Source of the DNA: Lacticaseibacillus zeae DSM 20178 = KCTC 3804
GTDB taxonomy: Bacteria > Bacillota > Bacilli > Lactobacillales > Lactobacillaceae
DNA: 64,000 bases
Assembly: GCF_000260435.1 (NCBI RefSeq)
Contig: NZ_BACQ01000058.1
Span: 1 to 64,000, forward strand
Direction: 5' to 3'
Part shown: in pieces, positions 34,509-43,051 of the stretch
Layout: each line of letters begins with the position of its first letter
How positions within the stretch are numbered: the first letter of the stretch is position 1
Position numbers and translations under genes: made by a program
Notes under the pieces: model-generated
What the model saw: the letters and a program-made list of their open reading frames with translations, nothing else
Told to the model about the DNA's origin: nothing
The model's database searches: none

Positions 34509-35320
34509 GCGTCAACGCCTCCTTGACGCCAGCTGAGGAAAAGCCGTTCCAGATTCTTAGCAATTACATCGGAAAGTTTTCCTAGCAAGGCGTAAATCAA
34601 AATACAAAGTAGCACCGTATCCATGCGCATAAATTCTTGGGCGTTGGTGGCCATGTAACCTAAACCTGAAGTGGCCGAAATCGTCTCGGCGACAATCAGG
34701 GTCGTCCACATGACACCCAGTGCGTAGCGAACACCCATCAGAATGTTGGCCAAGGCGCCCGGAAAAATCACGCGGGTGAATAATGCTCTTCTGGAAAGTC
34801 CATAAGCCCGGCCCATTTCCAGTAACTCCGGGTCAGCGCCGGTAATCCCTTGATACGTATTGATGTACATCGGGAACATCACCCCGATCGCCACCAACGC
34901 GATCTTAGCGGGTTCGCCAATTCCCATCAGAATAATCATCAAGGGAATCAACGACAGATGCGGGATATTGCGCAACATCTGAATGGGACTATCCAGCAGC
35001 GCGCGGATCGGTTTGACCAAACCGTTGATGAGGCCAAGCACAAAGCCGACACTTCCGCCGATGGCAAAACCGGCCGTGGCCCGATATAGGCTAATCGCAA
35101 TATTCTTCGGCAATTCACCGTTTTGCCACAACGTGATGCCATCTTGGATAACGGTCGTCGGAGCCGGGATCAATGAACTGGTGATCCAGTTAAAACTGAC
35201 TGCCGCCTGCCAGCCAATCAGTATCGCCAGCGGCACGATCCATGGCAATACCTTCAACCAATTCACGGATCGTCTCGCCCGCCTTTTTGGCTGTTGCGTC
35301 AGTGTCGTTACTTCTTGCAT
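34505..35320 (-). CDS. SsuC/TauC-like ABC transporter permease
   Basis: 271 aa with six helices. The coupling EAA loop is EMGRAYGLSRRALFTRVIFPGALANI. The ATG at 35320 is chosen because AAAGGAG at about 35330 directly abuts the earlier ATG at 35329. It is the first gene of the five-gene operon, behind the inverted repeat at 35365-35387. Substrate class is inferred from family resemblance: an aliphatic sulfonate, taurine or similar organic anion. Confidence 0.88.
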   Translation of the reverse strand: MQEVTTLTQQPKRRARRSVNWLKVLPWIVPLAILIGWQAAVSFNWITSSLIPAPTTVIQDGITLWQNGELPKNIAISLYRATAGFAIGGSVGFVLGLINGLVKPIRALLDSPIQMLRNIPHLSLIPLMIILMGIGEPAKIALVAIGVMFPMYINTYQGITGADPELLEMGRAYGLSRRALFTRVIFPGALANILMGVRYALGVMWTTLIVAETISATSGLGYMATNAQEFMRMDTVLLCILIYALLGKLSDVIAKNLERLFLSWRQGGVDA

Positions 35321-35364
35321 CAGCGCCATCTCCTTTAAGTTGATGATGCTTATACTACGGGCAG

Positions 35365-35387
35365 CGACTTAAAGCTGACTTAAGTCG
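35365..35387. promoter_or_regulatory. Inverted repeat upstream of the Ssu-like operon
   Basis: CGACTTAA and TTAAGTCG flank seven bases. On the minus strand a TATAAG -10 (35349-35354) follows without a good -35, a layout expected when an activator (for example a LysR-type sulfur regulator) binds just upstream. The regulator itself is not in the window. Confidence 0.55.
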
Positions 35388-35686
35388 ATTTGAAGAGTTT
35401 ATGACCAAACCGTCATGAAAAAATGTCTTTTCGGGCGTGAAACGGCGTTGGGCCAGTGAATGAGCTGATTGGGAAAAACGAAAATAACGTGTTTATCCCT
35501 TAAAAACCGTTTTGTTAAATCACGAAGAGCCAAAAGTTTTTGTGTTAGTTCGTTTTTGTAGACGCTTTCATAAAACCTGAAGTACACTAAGGAAAACGTC
35601 CTGTCGTTGGGGTAATCAGGGCAATCGCTATACTTCGAACTTGTGTTTATGGCAGTGTCAAACTGCACTTAAGGGGGAGCACGTTC
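35388..35686. other. Intergenic region before the DUF1430 gene
   Basis: About 300 nt, with no supported gene. A lactococcin-972-like precursor gene was looked for here, because such genes usually precede the DUF1430 exporter, and none was found. Confidence 0.4.
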
Positions 35687-37804
35687 ATGAAACGGATTGT
35701 CAGTGTTTTTCTTTCATTCATGGTTTTACTGGCGTCTTTATTCGTCATTAATATTTTCCAGACTAACGATCAGATCCGGGTCGAAAACATTGAGTCAACG
35801 CCGACTTCATTTAAGGTCTATCTGGCTAACACCACTAAAAGCCCGCAAGCAACGCTAAGCTTTTTCGAGCAATTGGCCAAAAACCACCACGCCTCAATTG
35901 TGCGAACTGATTTTCCGAACCAAACTGTTTTAAAATCCGCCGTTGTTGATCAGTCAAGTTTTCCTTACACCAACTTCTTCCAGAATCCTCAGCCCGTTAA
36001 GCTTTTCGAAAATCCCAACGCCACTTATACTCAGGCTGCTTCTTCTAAAGGTCAGCCGCATATTCCGGTTTTCGGAAAAAGCATCAACATTCGCCTCCAA
36101 AACATGGCAGCTTATTTTAAGAACGGTGACAAATCGGCCAACGGTATTTACACTATCATTCCCGCCACTGGCGCTTCCAAAGATGCCATCACCAAGGAAT
36201 TTGCGGCATTTTTCGACGTTCCCGAGTCAGAGTTGCTGACACCAAAAACACAATCTGAAAAAGAATATGTCAATCGGGACTTGTTAATGTACGCGATTGC
36301 TTTTGGTGTTTTGGCACTGCTGTCTTTACTAGGCGTGCTCGCCTTAGCCATGGACCGGATCAAACCGATTGGCGTTTGGAAGATTGTCGGGCTGTCAACC
36401 CGCGACATTTTACTTCAACTCTATCGTCTGCCCATCATCACGACACTTGCATCAAGTGTGCTAGTGCTGGCGGCTTGCTATTTCTACTTTGACTATTTTC
36501 CCAAAGGTTTCTGGACACTCTTGGGTGCCTCACAGTTAGCTGTTCTGATGATTTTTGTGATTGTTATTCTCATTGTCCTCGTGTTAATCCGCAGTATTAA
36601 GGTCGTCCGATTCCTTAAAAATGCGATTAGCTTCAAACTCGGCACTGGCCTCCTTGCCATTTTGAAAGCCGTAATGATCATCTTGACCACGGTTCTCTTA
36701 ATCGGCAGTCTGGCCAACATCAAAGACATTGTCACCGCGACGAAGCGCTACAATCAGGTGGCTGAAGTTGGAAAAAAGCTCACGATTAACTCACTAGGAT
36801 TTGAAGGCGAAGCACTGAAAAACTTCGAATTGAACAACGGTAAAAATGAGGCTAGGCTCGGCGCCATTTTCTCGCAATTGGATACGCAACTTGGCGCCGA
36901 ATTCATCTCCGGAGGCACCGTATATCCGCGGCGAAATTTGACCCGGTATCCCGCAGCAAGTACCTTCAAACCGCAAGACGCCTATCAGGTTGTTCGGGTT
37001 AATCAAAATGTCCTGCGCTCGCTTAACCTTTCTACTAAAAAGCATTTGTCTAATCAGTTCTTGATTCCAATCTCCCGCAAAAATGATCGGCATATCAAGC
37101 TTTTGAGCCAGCTACTCGCCTACGATCGACTGTCCGAAGCTGAACAAAAGAAAACGACGCCTGGCCAGTTAAAAGTCGCGCTTCAGTACTACACGCCGAC
37201 CACTGAAAAGGCTAAATACTTCTCCAATGATGGCAAATGGCACGCCACTTCGAACCCCATTTTCGAAGTGATTAACCCGCAAAAAATTGATTACAAAAGC
37301 CAAAATCAATTGCTAACTGCAGACGTTTCAAACCCGCTGAGAATCACGAACACCAAACAAAACCGGCAAAAACTCAAGACCATGACAAACGCGCAAAAGC
37401 TTGGCGGCATCGAACTGCGCTTTGCCACGATCGGCTCGATCTTAAACAACGAAACCGATTCTTCGCGACTAGGCTTACAGATTTCTGCTGGCCTGCTGAT
37501 CATCACCTTCCTGATCTCGCTTATCGTCTCTGCCTTTGCCAGCTTTTTGTACTTCGAAACGCACAAGTTCAAATTATCAGTTCTGCGCGTGCTAGGCATC
37601 AAGTTGGTTGACCGCTACCAACAGATTATCGGCTTCCTTCTATTAATGTACGTGACCCAAATCATCGTCGCCTTTATGCTTCAGAAATCAGCGCTCGCCA
37701 TCGTGGTTGGCCTCATCTTGGCTGCTTGTGATCTACTTGTATCTTTTGCCATGCTTTATCACGAAGAAAATAAAAATATCGTCCAGGTTCTGAAGGGGGA
37801 ATAA
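35687..37804 (+). CDS. DUF1430 bacteriocin-associated membrane protein (FtsX/MacB-like exporter subunit)
   Basis: 705 aa. One helix at residues 5-22 is followed by an extracytoplasmic region to about 200, three to four helices (about 203-345), a second large outside region (about 360-600) and three to four C-terminal helices. This layout, with the adjacent ATPase, is that of the bacteriocin-associated integral membrane protein family of lactococcin-972-type clusters. The ATPase gene starts three bases after the stop. Self-protection or export is the family role; the cargo here is unknown. Confidence 0.82.
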   Translation: MKRIVSVFLSFMVLLASLFVINIFQTNDQIRVENIESTPTSFKVYLANTTKSPQATLSFFEQLAKNHHASIVRTDFPNQTVLKSAVVDQSSFPYTNFFQNPQPVKLFENPNATYTQAASSKGQPHIPVFGKSINIRLQNMAAYFKNGDKSANGIYTIIPATGASKDAITKEFAAFFDVPESELLTPKTQSEKEYVNRDLLMYAIAFGVLALLSLLGVLALAMDRIKPIGVWKIVGLSTRDILLQLYRLPIITTLASSVLVLAACYFYFDYFPKGFWTLLGASQLAVLMIFVIVILIVLVLIRSIKVVRFLKNAISFKLGTGLLAILKAVMIILTTVLLIGSLANIKDIVTATKRYNQVAEVGKKLTINSLGFEGEALKNFELNNGKNEARLGAIFSQLDTQLGAEFISGGTVYPRRNLTRYPAASTFKPQDAYQVVRVNQNVLRSLNLSTKKHLSNQFLIPISRKNDRHIKLLSQLLAYDRLSEAEQKKTTPGQLKVALQYYTPTTEKAKYFSNDGKWHATSNPIFEVINPQKIDYKSQNQLLTADVSNPLRITNTKQNRQKLKTMTNAQKLGGIELRFATIGSILNNETDSSRLGLQISAGLLIITFLISLIVSAFASFLYFETHKFKLSVLRVLGIKLVDRYQQIIGFLLLMYVTQIIVAFMLQKSALAIVVGLILAACDLLVSFAMLYHEENKNIVQVLKGE

Positions 37805-37807
37805 GCC

Positions 37808-38455
37808 ATGATCGACTTGACCAATGTCACCAAGACGTTCGCTTCCAAAACAATTTTTGATAACCTCAATCTCCACATTGATACAGGTGAAATGGTTGCT
37901 ATTATGGGGCCAAGTGGTTCAGGCAAGTCAACCTTACTGAACATCATCGGGTTGATTGACGATTTTTCCTCGGGCACCTACGAATTCGATGGCATCAAGA
38001 ATATTAAGCCCAACAGCCGCCAAGCCAATCGCACTATTCGCGAGAAAATAAGCTATATCTTCCAAAATTTTGCCCTGATCGATGACGAAACAGTCGGGCA
38101 AAACCTGGCAATCGCCCAGAAATACCTCAAGCTAAATAAAGCGCAACGGCAAAAACAAATTGACGATGCGCTTCAAACAGTCGGATTGAACGGCTATGCT
38201 GACCGAAAAATATTTGAATTATCCGGTGGCGAACAACAACGCGTTGCTGTCGCCCGCTGCCTCATCAAGCCAAGCAAACTCATCCTTGCCGACGAACCAA
38301 CCGGATCACTGGACGGCGACAATCGCAGCCTCATCTTAAACGAACTCAAGAACATTAATCGGTTAGGAAAAACCGTGATTATCGTGACTCACGATCCGCT
38401 GGTGGCCAAGGAATGCTCCCGCACGATTGCGATTGGGTCTTCATCAGAAAATTAG
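37808..38455 (+). CDS. ABC transporter ATP-binding protein (LolD/MacB-like, lactococcin-972 group)
   Basis: 215 aa. Walker A GPSGSGKST, Q-loop FQNFALIDDETV, signature LSGGEQQR, Walker B LILADEPTGSLD and switch H in VTHDP. It is the ATPase partner of the DUF1430 protein, with GGGGGA immediately before the ATG. The FALIDDETV variant after the Q-loop is typical of the bacteriocin-export subgroup. Confidence 0.9.
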   Translation: MIDLTNVTKTFASKTIFDNLNLHIDTGEMVAIMGPSGSGKSTLLNIIGLIDDFSSGTYEFDGIKNIKPNSRQANRTIREKISYIFQNFALIDDETVGQNLAIAQKYLKLNKAQRQKQIDDALQTVGLNGYADRKIFELSGGEQQRVAVARCLIKPSKLILADEPTGSLDGDNRSLILNELKNINRLGKTVIIVTHDPLVAKECSRTIAIGSSSEN

Positions 38456-38574
38456 TTGTCGATGTTTGAGTTCTGCTGAAGAAATCTGTTGCTACCGAAG
38501 AGGTGGGATGTTATCGTGACGTGGGCTAATTTGGTTACGCTGAGTCTTCCACTTTTTTCACTTGATCAACAAGG

Positions 38575-38889
38575 ATGGTGACAATCATAAGAGTCCTCTA
38601 TAAAGGTAAACCAGCCTCTGTTTGGGAAATTAGTCAAACCAGTGAGCGTCCTGATTGGGTAAAGGACGCTTTAGCCAAAAATCAAATCTACTGGTTAGAC
38701 AACCGCGTGCGCATTCTAATGGCAGCGTTGAGACCGCCAATCACTGAAAAGCCAAACATGGTCGCTGGTGACACCGATGCTGGATTTGGCGTCTACGCAT
38801 ATGGGTATACAGGCGATTTTCTGGATGCTACCAATCAGCGTGTGGTGTCGCGCAGAAGGTTCTTAAGGGAATATGAGGTGCTGGAGTAG
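38575..38889 (+). CDS. Hypothetical protein, 104 aa
   Basis: Soluble protein, no signal. A conserved-looking C-terminus reads FGVYAYGYTGDFLDATN...RRRFLREYEVL. The start is uncertain: the ATG at 38575 and GTG at 38578 overlap AAGG, and both lack a well-spaced ribosome site. A possible 21-codon upstream frame, GTG at 38516 to TGA at 38581 with AGAGGTGGG before it, overlaps this start and might couple its translation. Not recognised; similar short proteins are common on accessory DNA of lactobacilli. A terminator follows. Confidence 0.6.
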   Translation: MVTIIRVLYKGKPASVWEISQTSERPDWVKDALAKNQIYWLDNRVRILMAALRPPITEKPNMVAGDTDAGFGVYAYGYTGDFLDATNQRVVSRRRFLREYEVLE

Positions 38890-38911
38890 AAAAGAAAAGC
38901 TGAATAATCAC

Positions 38912-38939
38912 AAAAAGTCCCGGTTTCCCGGGACTTTTA
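38912..38939. terminator. Bidirectional terminator
   Basis: AAAAGTCCCGG pairs with CCGGGACTTTT around TTTC. It separates the 104-aa gene from the convergent metalloprotease gene. Confidence 0.9.
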
Positions 38940-38967
38940 TAACTCCTCAACTTTCATTCTTTGAAAG

Positions 38968-40746
38968 TTACGGTATACCAACCCACTTGACAGTTAGATT
39001 TGCGCTAGAACTTGCTTCACCTGCATTAGGCTGACCAACATAAGTCCAGCCAAGCGAACGAATAAACTTAATGACATTGACCATGGTGTCCGGAAGTGAA
39101 TTATAATCATTTGAGGTACCGTCTGTCGTTGTATACATCAGGTTAGTCGGTGACGTGTAGAACGACCAAGAGGCACCGTCTGCTCCAGAATGACCAAGGC
39201 CTAAAACATGTCCTAATTCATGCTCGATAATGTTGACAGTTCCCTGATCATCTTTTTCCTTGTTAACTAACAGACTTGAACTACCGCCAGTGTTAAGTGC
39301 AACGGTCGCTTCATTGCCGAAAGAATATGCCTTTGTCACATTATTCTGGTAAATCTTGAAGTAAGTCGACGCCCATACACCATCGTTTTGTAAGTTCTTC
39401 TCTTCAAAATTAAGATTCACATCTGTTGGCGAATCCGATTCCACAAAAAGATTAGGAATTTTGGCATTCCATTTATCAGCAGCTGCCTTAATTTCACTTG
39501 CGAGCGGATCGTCGGGGGAAACCCAGTATTTAATAGCTCCATTTGGTCCATCGCCAATCATGCCTTCATAAGCTGTTTTATAGCCGTCAGATCCCGTGCT
39601 TAATGCACGCTTGTCAACCCAATACCAAGTCTTATTATCGTTAGAGATATGAACTGCTGTAGTTTGAGTGCCATCTGGCGCTTGAACTTTCTCTTCTTCA
39701 GAGGCCAGGTAATAAGTACCCACTACATCTGATGATTGTCCGGCGACATTTGAACTGCCAAATGTGTCTGCGTAAAGAGGATACGAATCGGTTGTCGGCT
39801 TGATTGTATAAAACCTGCTGCCATCGGCCCGAAAATCTCGCGTACTGGTAATGTCAGAAGTGTCCGCTACATACTTCGTAACTGAAAGGACTTTATATTG
39901 ATTTGCAGGCGTCACTTTCTCAAGCGCGATGTCATTAACCCAATATGACTTTCCATTCGACAAAGTGATTAACGAATCGTACCCGCCTCCGTATGGGAGG
40001 TTTTCCTTGACTCTCTCACTAACCTGAACCATAGTCCCAACATAATTCTTGCCATCAAGATCATTGAGCATCGCAATCGTCGGAACAGACATATCACCAT
40101 TGTCGTACTGGCTTCCTGATTGCCCCTTCAAAAACCAGTTTGCCGTAATCTTTGCTTGATAGTTCACCTTGGTAGCAGTTGGGTCTTCAAAAGCTGGACC
40201 GTTACCGACAGTTGCTAACTTCTTTATAACGAGTTCATTAACCCAGTATGACTTTCCATTGGGCAATGTAATTAAGTCATCATACCCGCTGTATGTATCA
40301 TGCTCTTTGACCCTTGCATTGACTTGAACGACCGTATTAACGTAATTTTTACCATCCAAATTGCCCAAGTTACCAATTGTTGCAACTGATTGATCACCAT
40401 TGTCATATTGGCTTCCTGACTGAGCTTTTACGTCCCATGCCCAAGTGACCTCTGCTGGATAATCAACTTTTACCGCTTTAGGATCTTCAATTGCCGGACC
40501 ATTTCCAAATACTTTATCCGCATCCGCGTAGACAACGTTTGGTGAAGAATTCTCGATTCCATTTTGGTCAAAGAAAATTTGTGACGTCAAAAAGAAGGCT
40601 AGAATTAGTCCGATTCCTTTTAGAGCTCTGACAAATTGATGCCTTTTTTCATGATCATCCACAGATCCGGGGCCTTTACTATGCATTAAAGGCTCTTCAA
40701 AATGGCTATGTCTATTAGATACGATTATCTTGCTCTTAATATTCAT
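38968..40746 (-). CDS. Secreted or membrane-anchored matrixin-like zinc metalloprotease with SH3-like repeats
   Basis: 592 aa. A hydrophobic segment (about residues 40-60) after a long charged N-terminus is followed by VVYADAD, a likely cleavage site. Two tandem repeats of about 95 residues follow; each has GNGPA(I/F)EDP, SGSQYDNGD, LDGKNYV and NGKSYWVN. A third, more divergent unit ends WYWVDKRAL. The C-terminal catalytic domain has the zinc motif HELGHVLGLGH (HExxHxxGxxH) and a Met-turn candidate NLMYTT. The repeats should bind the cell wall. The ATG at 40746 follows GGGGTGG; an ATG at 40776 is an alternative start. Confidence 0.85.
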   Translation of the reverse strand: MNIKSKIIVSNRHSHFEEPLMHSKGPGSVDDHEKRHQFVRALKGIGLILAFFLTSQIFFDQNGIENSSPNVVYADADKVFGNGPAIEDPKAVKVDYPAEVTWAWDVKAQSGSQYDNGDQSVATIGNLGNLDGKNYVNTVVQVNARVKEHDTYSGYDDLITLPNGKSYWVNELVIKKLATVGNGPAFEDPTATKVNYQAKITANWFLKGQSGSQYDNGDMSVPTIAMLNDLDGKNYVGTMVQVSERVKENLPYGGGYDSLITLSNGKSYWVNDIALEKVTPANQYKVLSVTKYVADTSDITSTRDFRADGSRFYTIKPTTDSYPLYADTFGSSNVAGQSSDVVGTYYLASEEEKVQAPDGTQTTAVHISNDNKTWYWVDKRALSTGSDGYKTAYEGMIGDGPNGAIKYWVSPDDPLASEIKAAADKWNAKIPNLFVESDSPTDVNLNFEEKNLQNDGVWASTYFKIYQNNVTKAYSFGNEATVALNTGGSSSLLVNKEKDDQGTVNIIEHELGHVLGLGHSGADGASWSFYTSPTNLMYTTTDGTSNDYNSLPDTMVNVIKFIRSLGWTYVGQPNAGEASSSANLTVKWVGIP

Positions 40747-40776
40747 ATCATCCACCCCATTATACCAACCAAACAT

Positions 40777-41172
40777 TTCTCAACCTAGATACCATCTTGC
40801 TCAGAAAGTTCAATTCAAAAGCGCAATTCTTGTGCACTGATATTCCTCATCAATTTCTTCTCTGCACCCAAAATAGTCCTTAACATCCATAGTGGGATCG
40901 CTTTGCATTGGCTCGAAACTATAGAAGAAAATTGACAAGTATATGTGCCTTATAGAACTTTTCATCGTCTCGATTATGAGTTGATTAACACTTTATGTCA
41001 ATACGTAATATCGTGAACTCCCACAATTATTCTCATACAGTTCGTATTTAAAAACGTTCACAATGAAGTTAGCTAGGTTTTACGGGTATATTCCTCCTAA
41101 TCCATTTAGTGGCTTATCCATTTTCCGTACTACATTCATCAATACAATTTTCACGCCACATTATTGATAAAA
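40777..41172. other. AT-rich intergenic region, no gene seen
   Basis: 396 nt upstream of the metalloprotease gene and downstream of the B3/B4-domain gene. It must contain the protease promoter, but no convincing -35/-10 pair or palindrome was identified. Confidence 0.35.
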
Positions 41173-41841
41173 TCAATTTAGCATTCTACCTTTACCGCCT
41201 AAATACTTCGTTGTTAAATCGATGACCTGTTTGGCCGTTTGATCAACAAAATCTTGGCTAGTCTGTTGATTGCCTTGCACAATGTAGTACAGATGACTTG
41301 TTTCTGCCGTCACCTTTGTCTTTTCCACCTGGCGCGTCTCCAGGTGGCAGATGATTTCGTTGCTGTCGTCAATGTAAGCATATTCGCCTGCCTTGACGGG
41401 CTCGGGTTGACCATTTGCACCGATGGGGATGAATTTCTCGGTGCCGGTCGTGAGTCGCAAATTGACATTACCATCAATGCGGTCAATATCATGGGCACCA
41501 AGCGCTAAATGACTTTGAATCGAAATTAAATTATATAAGTCAACGACCGGGTTAATCGGTGCCAACTCACCACGTTTCAGGATGAGCTTCAGCAACGTTG
41601 CCGGTGCCGGCATGTTATTGCGTTTTGGCAAATGCACCGCGCGATGCAAATCCCAAAAGCCTTGAATGACCGGATCCGTTTTAATTTGTTCGCGATCCAG
41701 TGTTTCTAGGACCGATTTAATTTCATTAGCAATCATTTCTTTTAGCGCCTGCGGATACGCGTGGTTATCCACGCCAGTTAATTCAACGCCGCGGATTTTG
41801 ACACCAAGTGCTAGTACTCTTGGATCTACGATAAAGTTCAT
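41173..41841 (-). CDS. B3/B4 tRNA-binding-domain protein (PheRS beta-like), T-box controlled
   Basis: 222 aa. The central region has the layout of the B3/B4 fold of phenylalanyl-tRNA synthetase beta: FWDLHRAVHLPKRNNMPAPATLLKLILKRG, PINPVVDLYNLISIQSHLALGAHD and the strands that follow. Free-standing B3/B4 proteins are thought to be tRNA-editing or amino-acid related factors. A T-box leader (42045-42320) lies upstream on the same strand, which directly links expression to uncharged tRNA. A palindromic repeat (41922-42044) sits between the leader and the gene. Confidence 0.85.
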   Translation of the reverse strand: MNFIVDPRVLALGVKIRGVELTGVDNHAYPQALKEMIANEIKSVLETLDREQIKTDPVIQGFWDLHRAVHLPKRNNMPAPATLLKLILKRGELAPINPVVDLYNLISIQSHLALGAHDIDRIDGNVNLRLTTGTEKFIPIGANGQPEPVKAGEYAYIDDSNEIICHLETRQVEKTKVTAETSHLYYIVQGNQQTSQDFVDQTAKQVIDLTTKYLGGKGRMLN

Positions 41842-41921
41842 ATGAATGGCCTCTTTCTTTTTGCGTTGTGGGAATATTTGCGCAGATTGGGAGGACGGTT
41901 AAATGCTACTTTTGTGTTCTA

Positions 41922-42044
41922 TAACGCGCTCACCGGCGCAGAAGTCTGCGTGTAAGGAACTTGGTCGCAATGGCCTAAACCCGGGCCATCACGCCCAAGG
42001 CCACTTACACTCCGACTTCTAACCGCGCCCGCTCACGCTCACAC
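41922..42044 (-). repeat. ~125-bp imperfect palindromic repeat inside the T-box leader transcript, copy 5
   Basis: On the minus strand it begins TGAGCGTGAGCGGGCGCGG immediately after the TTTTTGTG of the T-box terminator. It ends GAGCGCGTTATAGAA 80 nt before the coding start. The arms GGAGTGTAAGTGGCCTTGG and CCAAGTTCCTTACACGC pair. Confidence 0.88.
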
Positions 42045-42320
42045 AAAAAGAGCACCCATCCCCTATCATCAAAGGGACGAGTGCTGTCACGTGGTACCAC
42101 CCAAATTTACATTGCCTTCACAAGCAATGCCTCAACGACGCCGCAATAGCGTGCCGTTGCAGCGCCCATTGCGAGGTCCGGAAAGTTAACGGTTCCGACC
42201 GGCTAGCCTGCGTCAACAAACTAACAATATTGCAGAGCTCATCTTCACGGCTCGCTTGGTTATCCTTTCCCATCTTCCGGACTCGCTGCACACCTACATT
42301 GCCGCTACTCTTCTCTGCAT
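42045..42320 (-). ncRNA. T-box riboswitch leader of the B3/B4-domain gene
   Basis: On the minus strand Stem I runs from GCAGAG (42319) to CTCTGC (42232), with an AGTA/GAA loop-E pair in the specifier loop. The T-box core GGGTGGTACCACG (42090-42104) carries the conserved bulge that pairs with the tRNA acceptor end. A competing terminator (AGCACTCGTCCC with GGGGATGGGTGCT, 42045-42085) ends in TTTTT. After GAA the specifier loop reads GATGAG, so the codon is GAT (Asp) if it follows GAA directly, or ATG (Met) one base on. Confidence 0.9.
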
Positions 42321-42454
42321 TTTTGGAGGATTAAATTGCTTTTATACTAGTGTCAAAGTTGCGGAAAGTCAATGACCCAAGTAGGAACTTTTTGAACGGC
42401 ACCATTTTCCGGTCAAGCACAAATTAACCTTTGACCATGTCTCATAGAAGCCCT

Positions 42455-42991
42455 TTATTTGCTTGGAATCGTTGTAACGGCTTGGCGATTCTGGGAAAAG
42501 TTTTGAATGGAAACCGGCAATTGGCCGTTAAAGTACTGCTTGCCGATGCTGGCAGCTTGACTGAAGAAGTTCTTGACGTCCGACTGAAAAGCATTCGAAT
42601 CATTCCCTTGCAGGCTCTTCAGAGCATCGGTGGCGGTTTGGCTGTATGTAATCAGCGCCTTGGTCAGGTCAGCATTGGTATTTTTTGTGCCAATCCCAGA
42701 CGCTGGCTGATTATTCTGCAGTTCCAAGGTGATTTTGTCTAAATCGTCAACACCTTTTTTAGCCGACGCCATAATGTCTTTTTGGTCGTCTTTCACCGTG
42801 ATCTTGGTTAAGGTTTGGATCACAGTATCCGAGATCTTGGTATAGCGTTTCTGAAGCGCCTTTTGGTCAAACTTATTGGTCGTGACCATCGTCGAAGATT
42901 TTTTTGCTGACGAATCTGACGATTTTGACTGACAACCGGCAATGCCGACAATCGTCACCATTAGAACCAATAAGCTCATTAATTTTCGCAC
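42455..42991 (-). CDS. Putative lipoprotein, 178 aa
   Basis: A GTG start eight bases after GGAGG gives a lipoprotein signal with lipobox VGIAGC (Cys near residue 19). The mature part is short, Lys/Thr/Ser-rich and probably alpha-helical (residues 45-160). No family is recognised. It is the last gene on its strand before the T-box leader and lies 60 nt after the degenerate GT-B gene, so it may belong to that operon. Extracellular, membrane-bound. Confidence 0.75.
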   Translation of the reverse strand: MRKLMSLLVLMVTIVGIAGCQSKSSDSSAKKSSTMVTTNKFDQKALQKRYTKISDTVIQTLTKITVKDDQKDIMASAKKGVDDLDKITLELQNNQPASGIGTKNTNADLTKALITYSQTATDALKSLQGNDSNAFQSDVKNFFSQAASIGKQYFNGQLPVSIQNFSQNRQAVTTIPSK

Positions 42992-43051
42992 GTTCCATTC
43001 CTCCAATGCGTTGTCATCTCTGCACGTCTGATAGTTTTACCATGTCAATGG

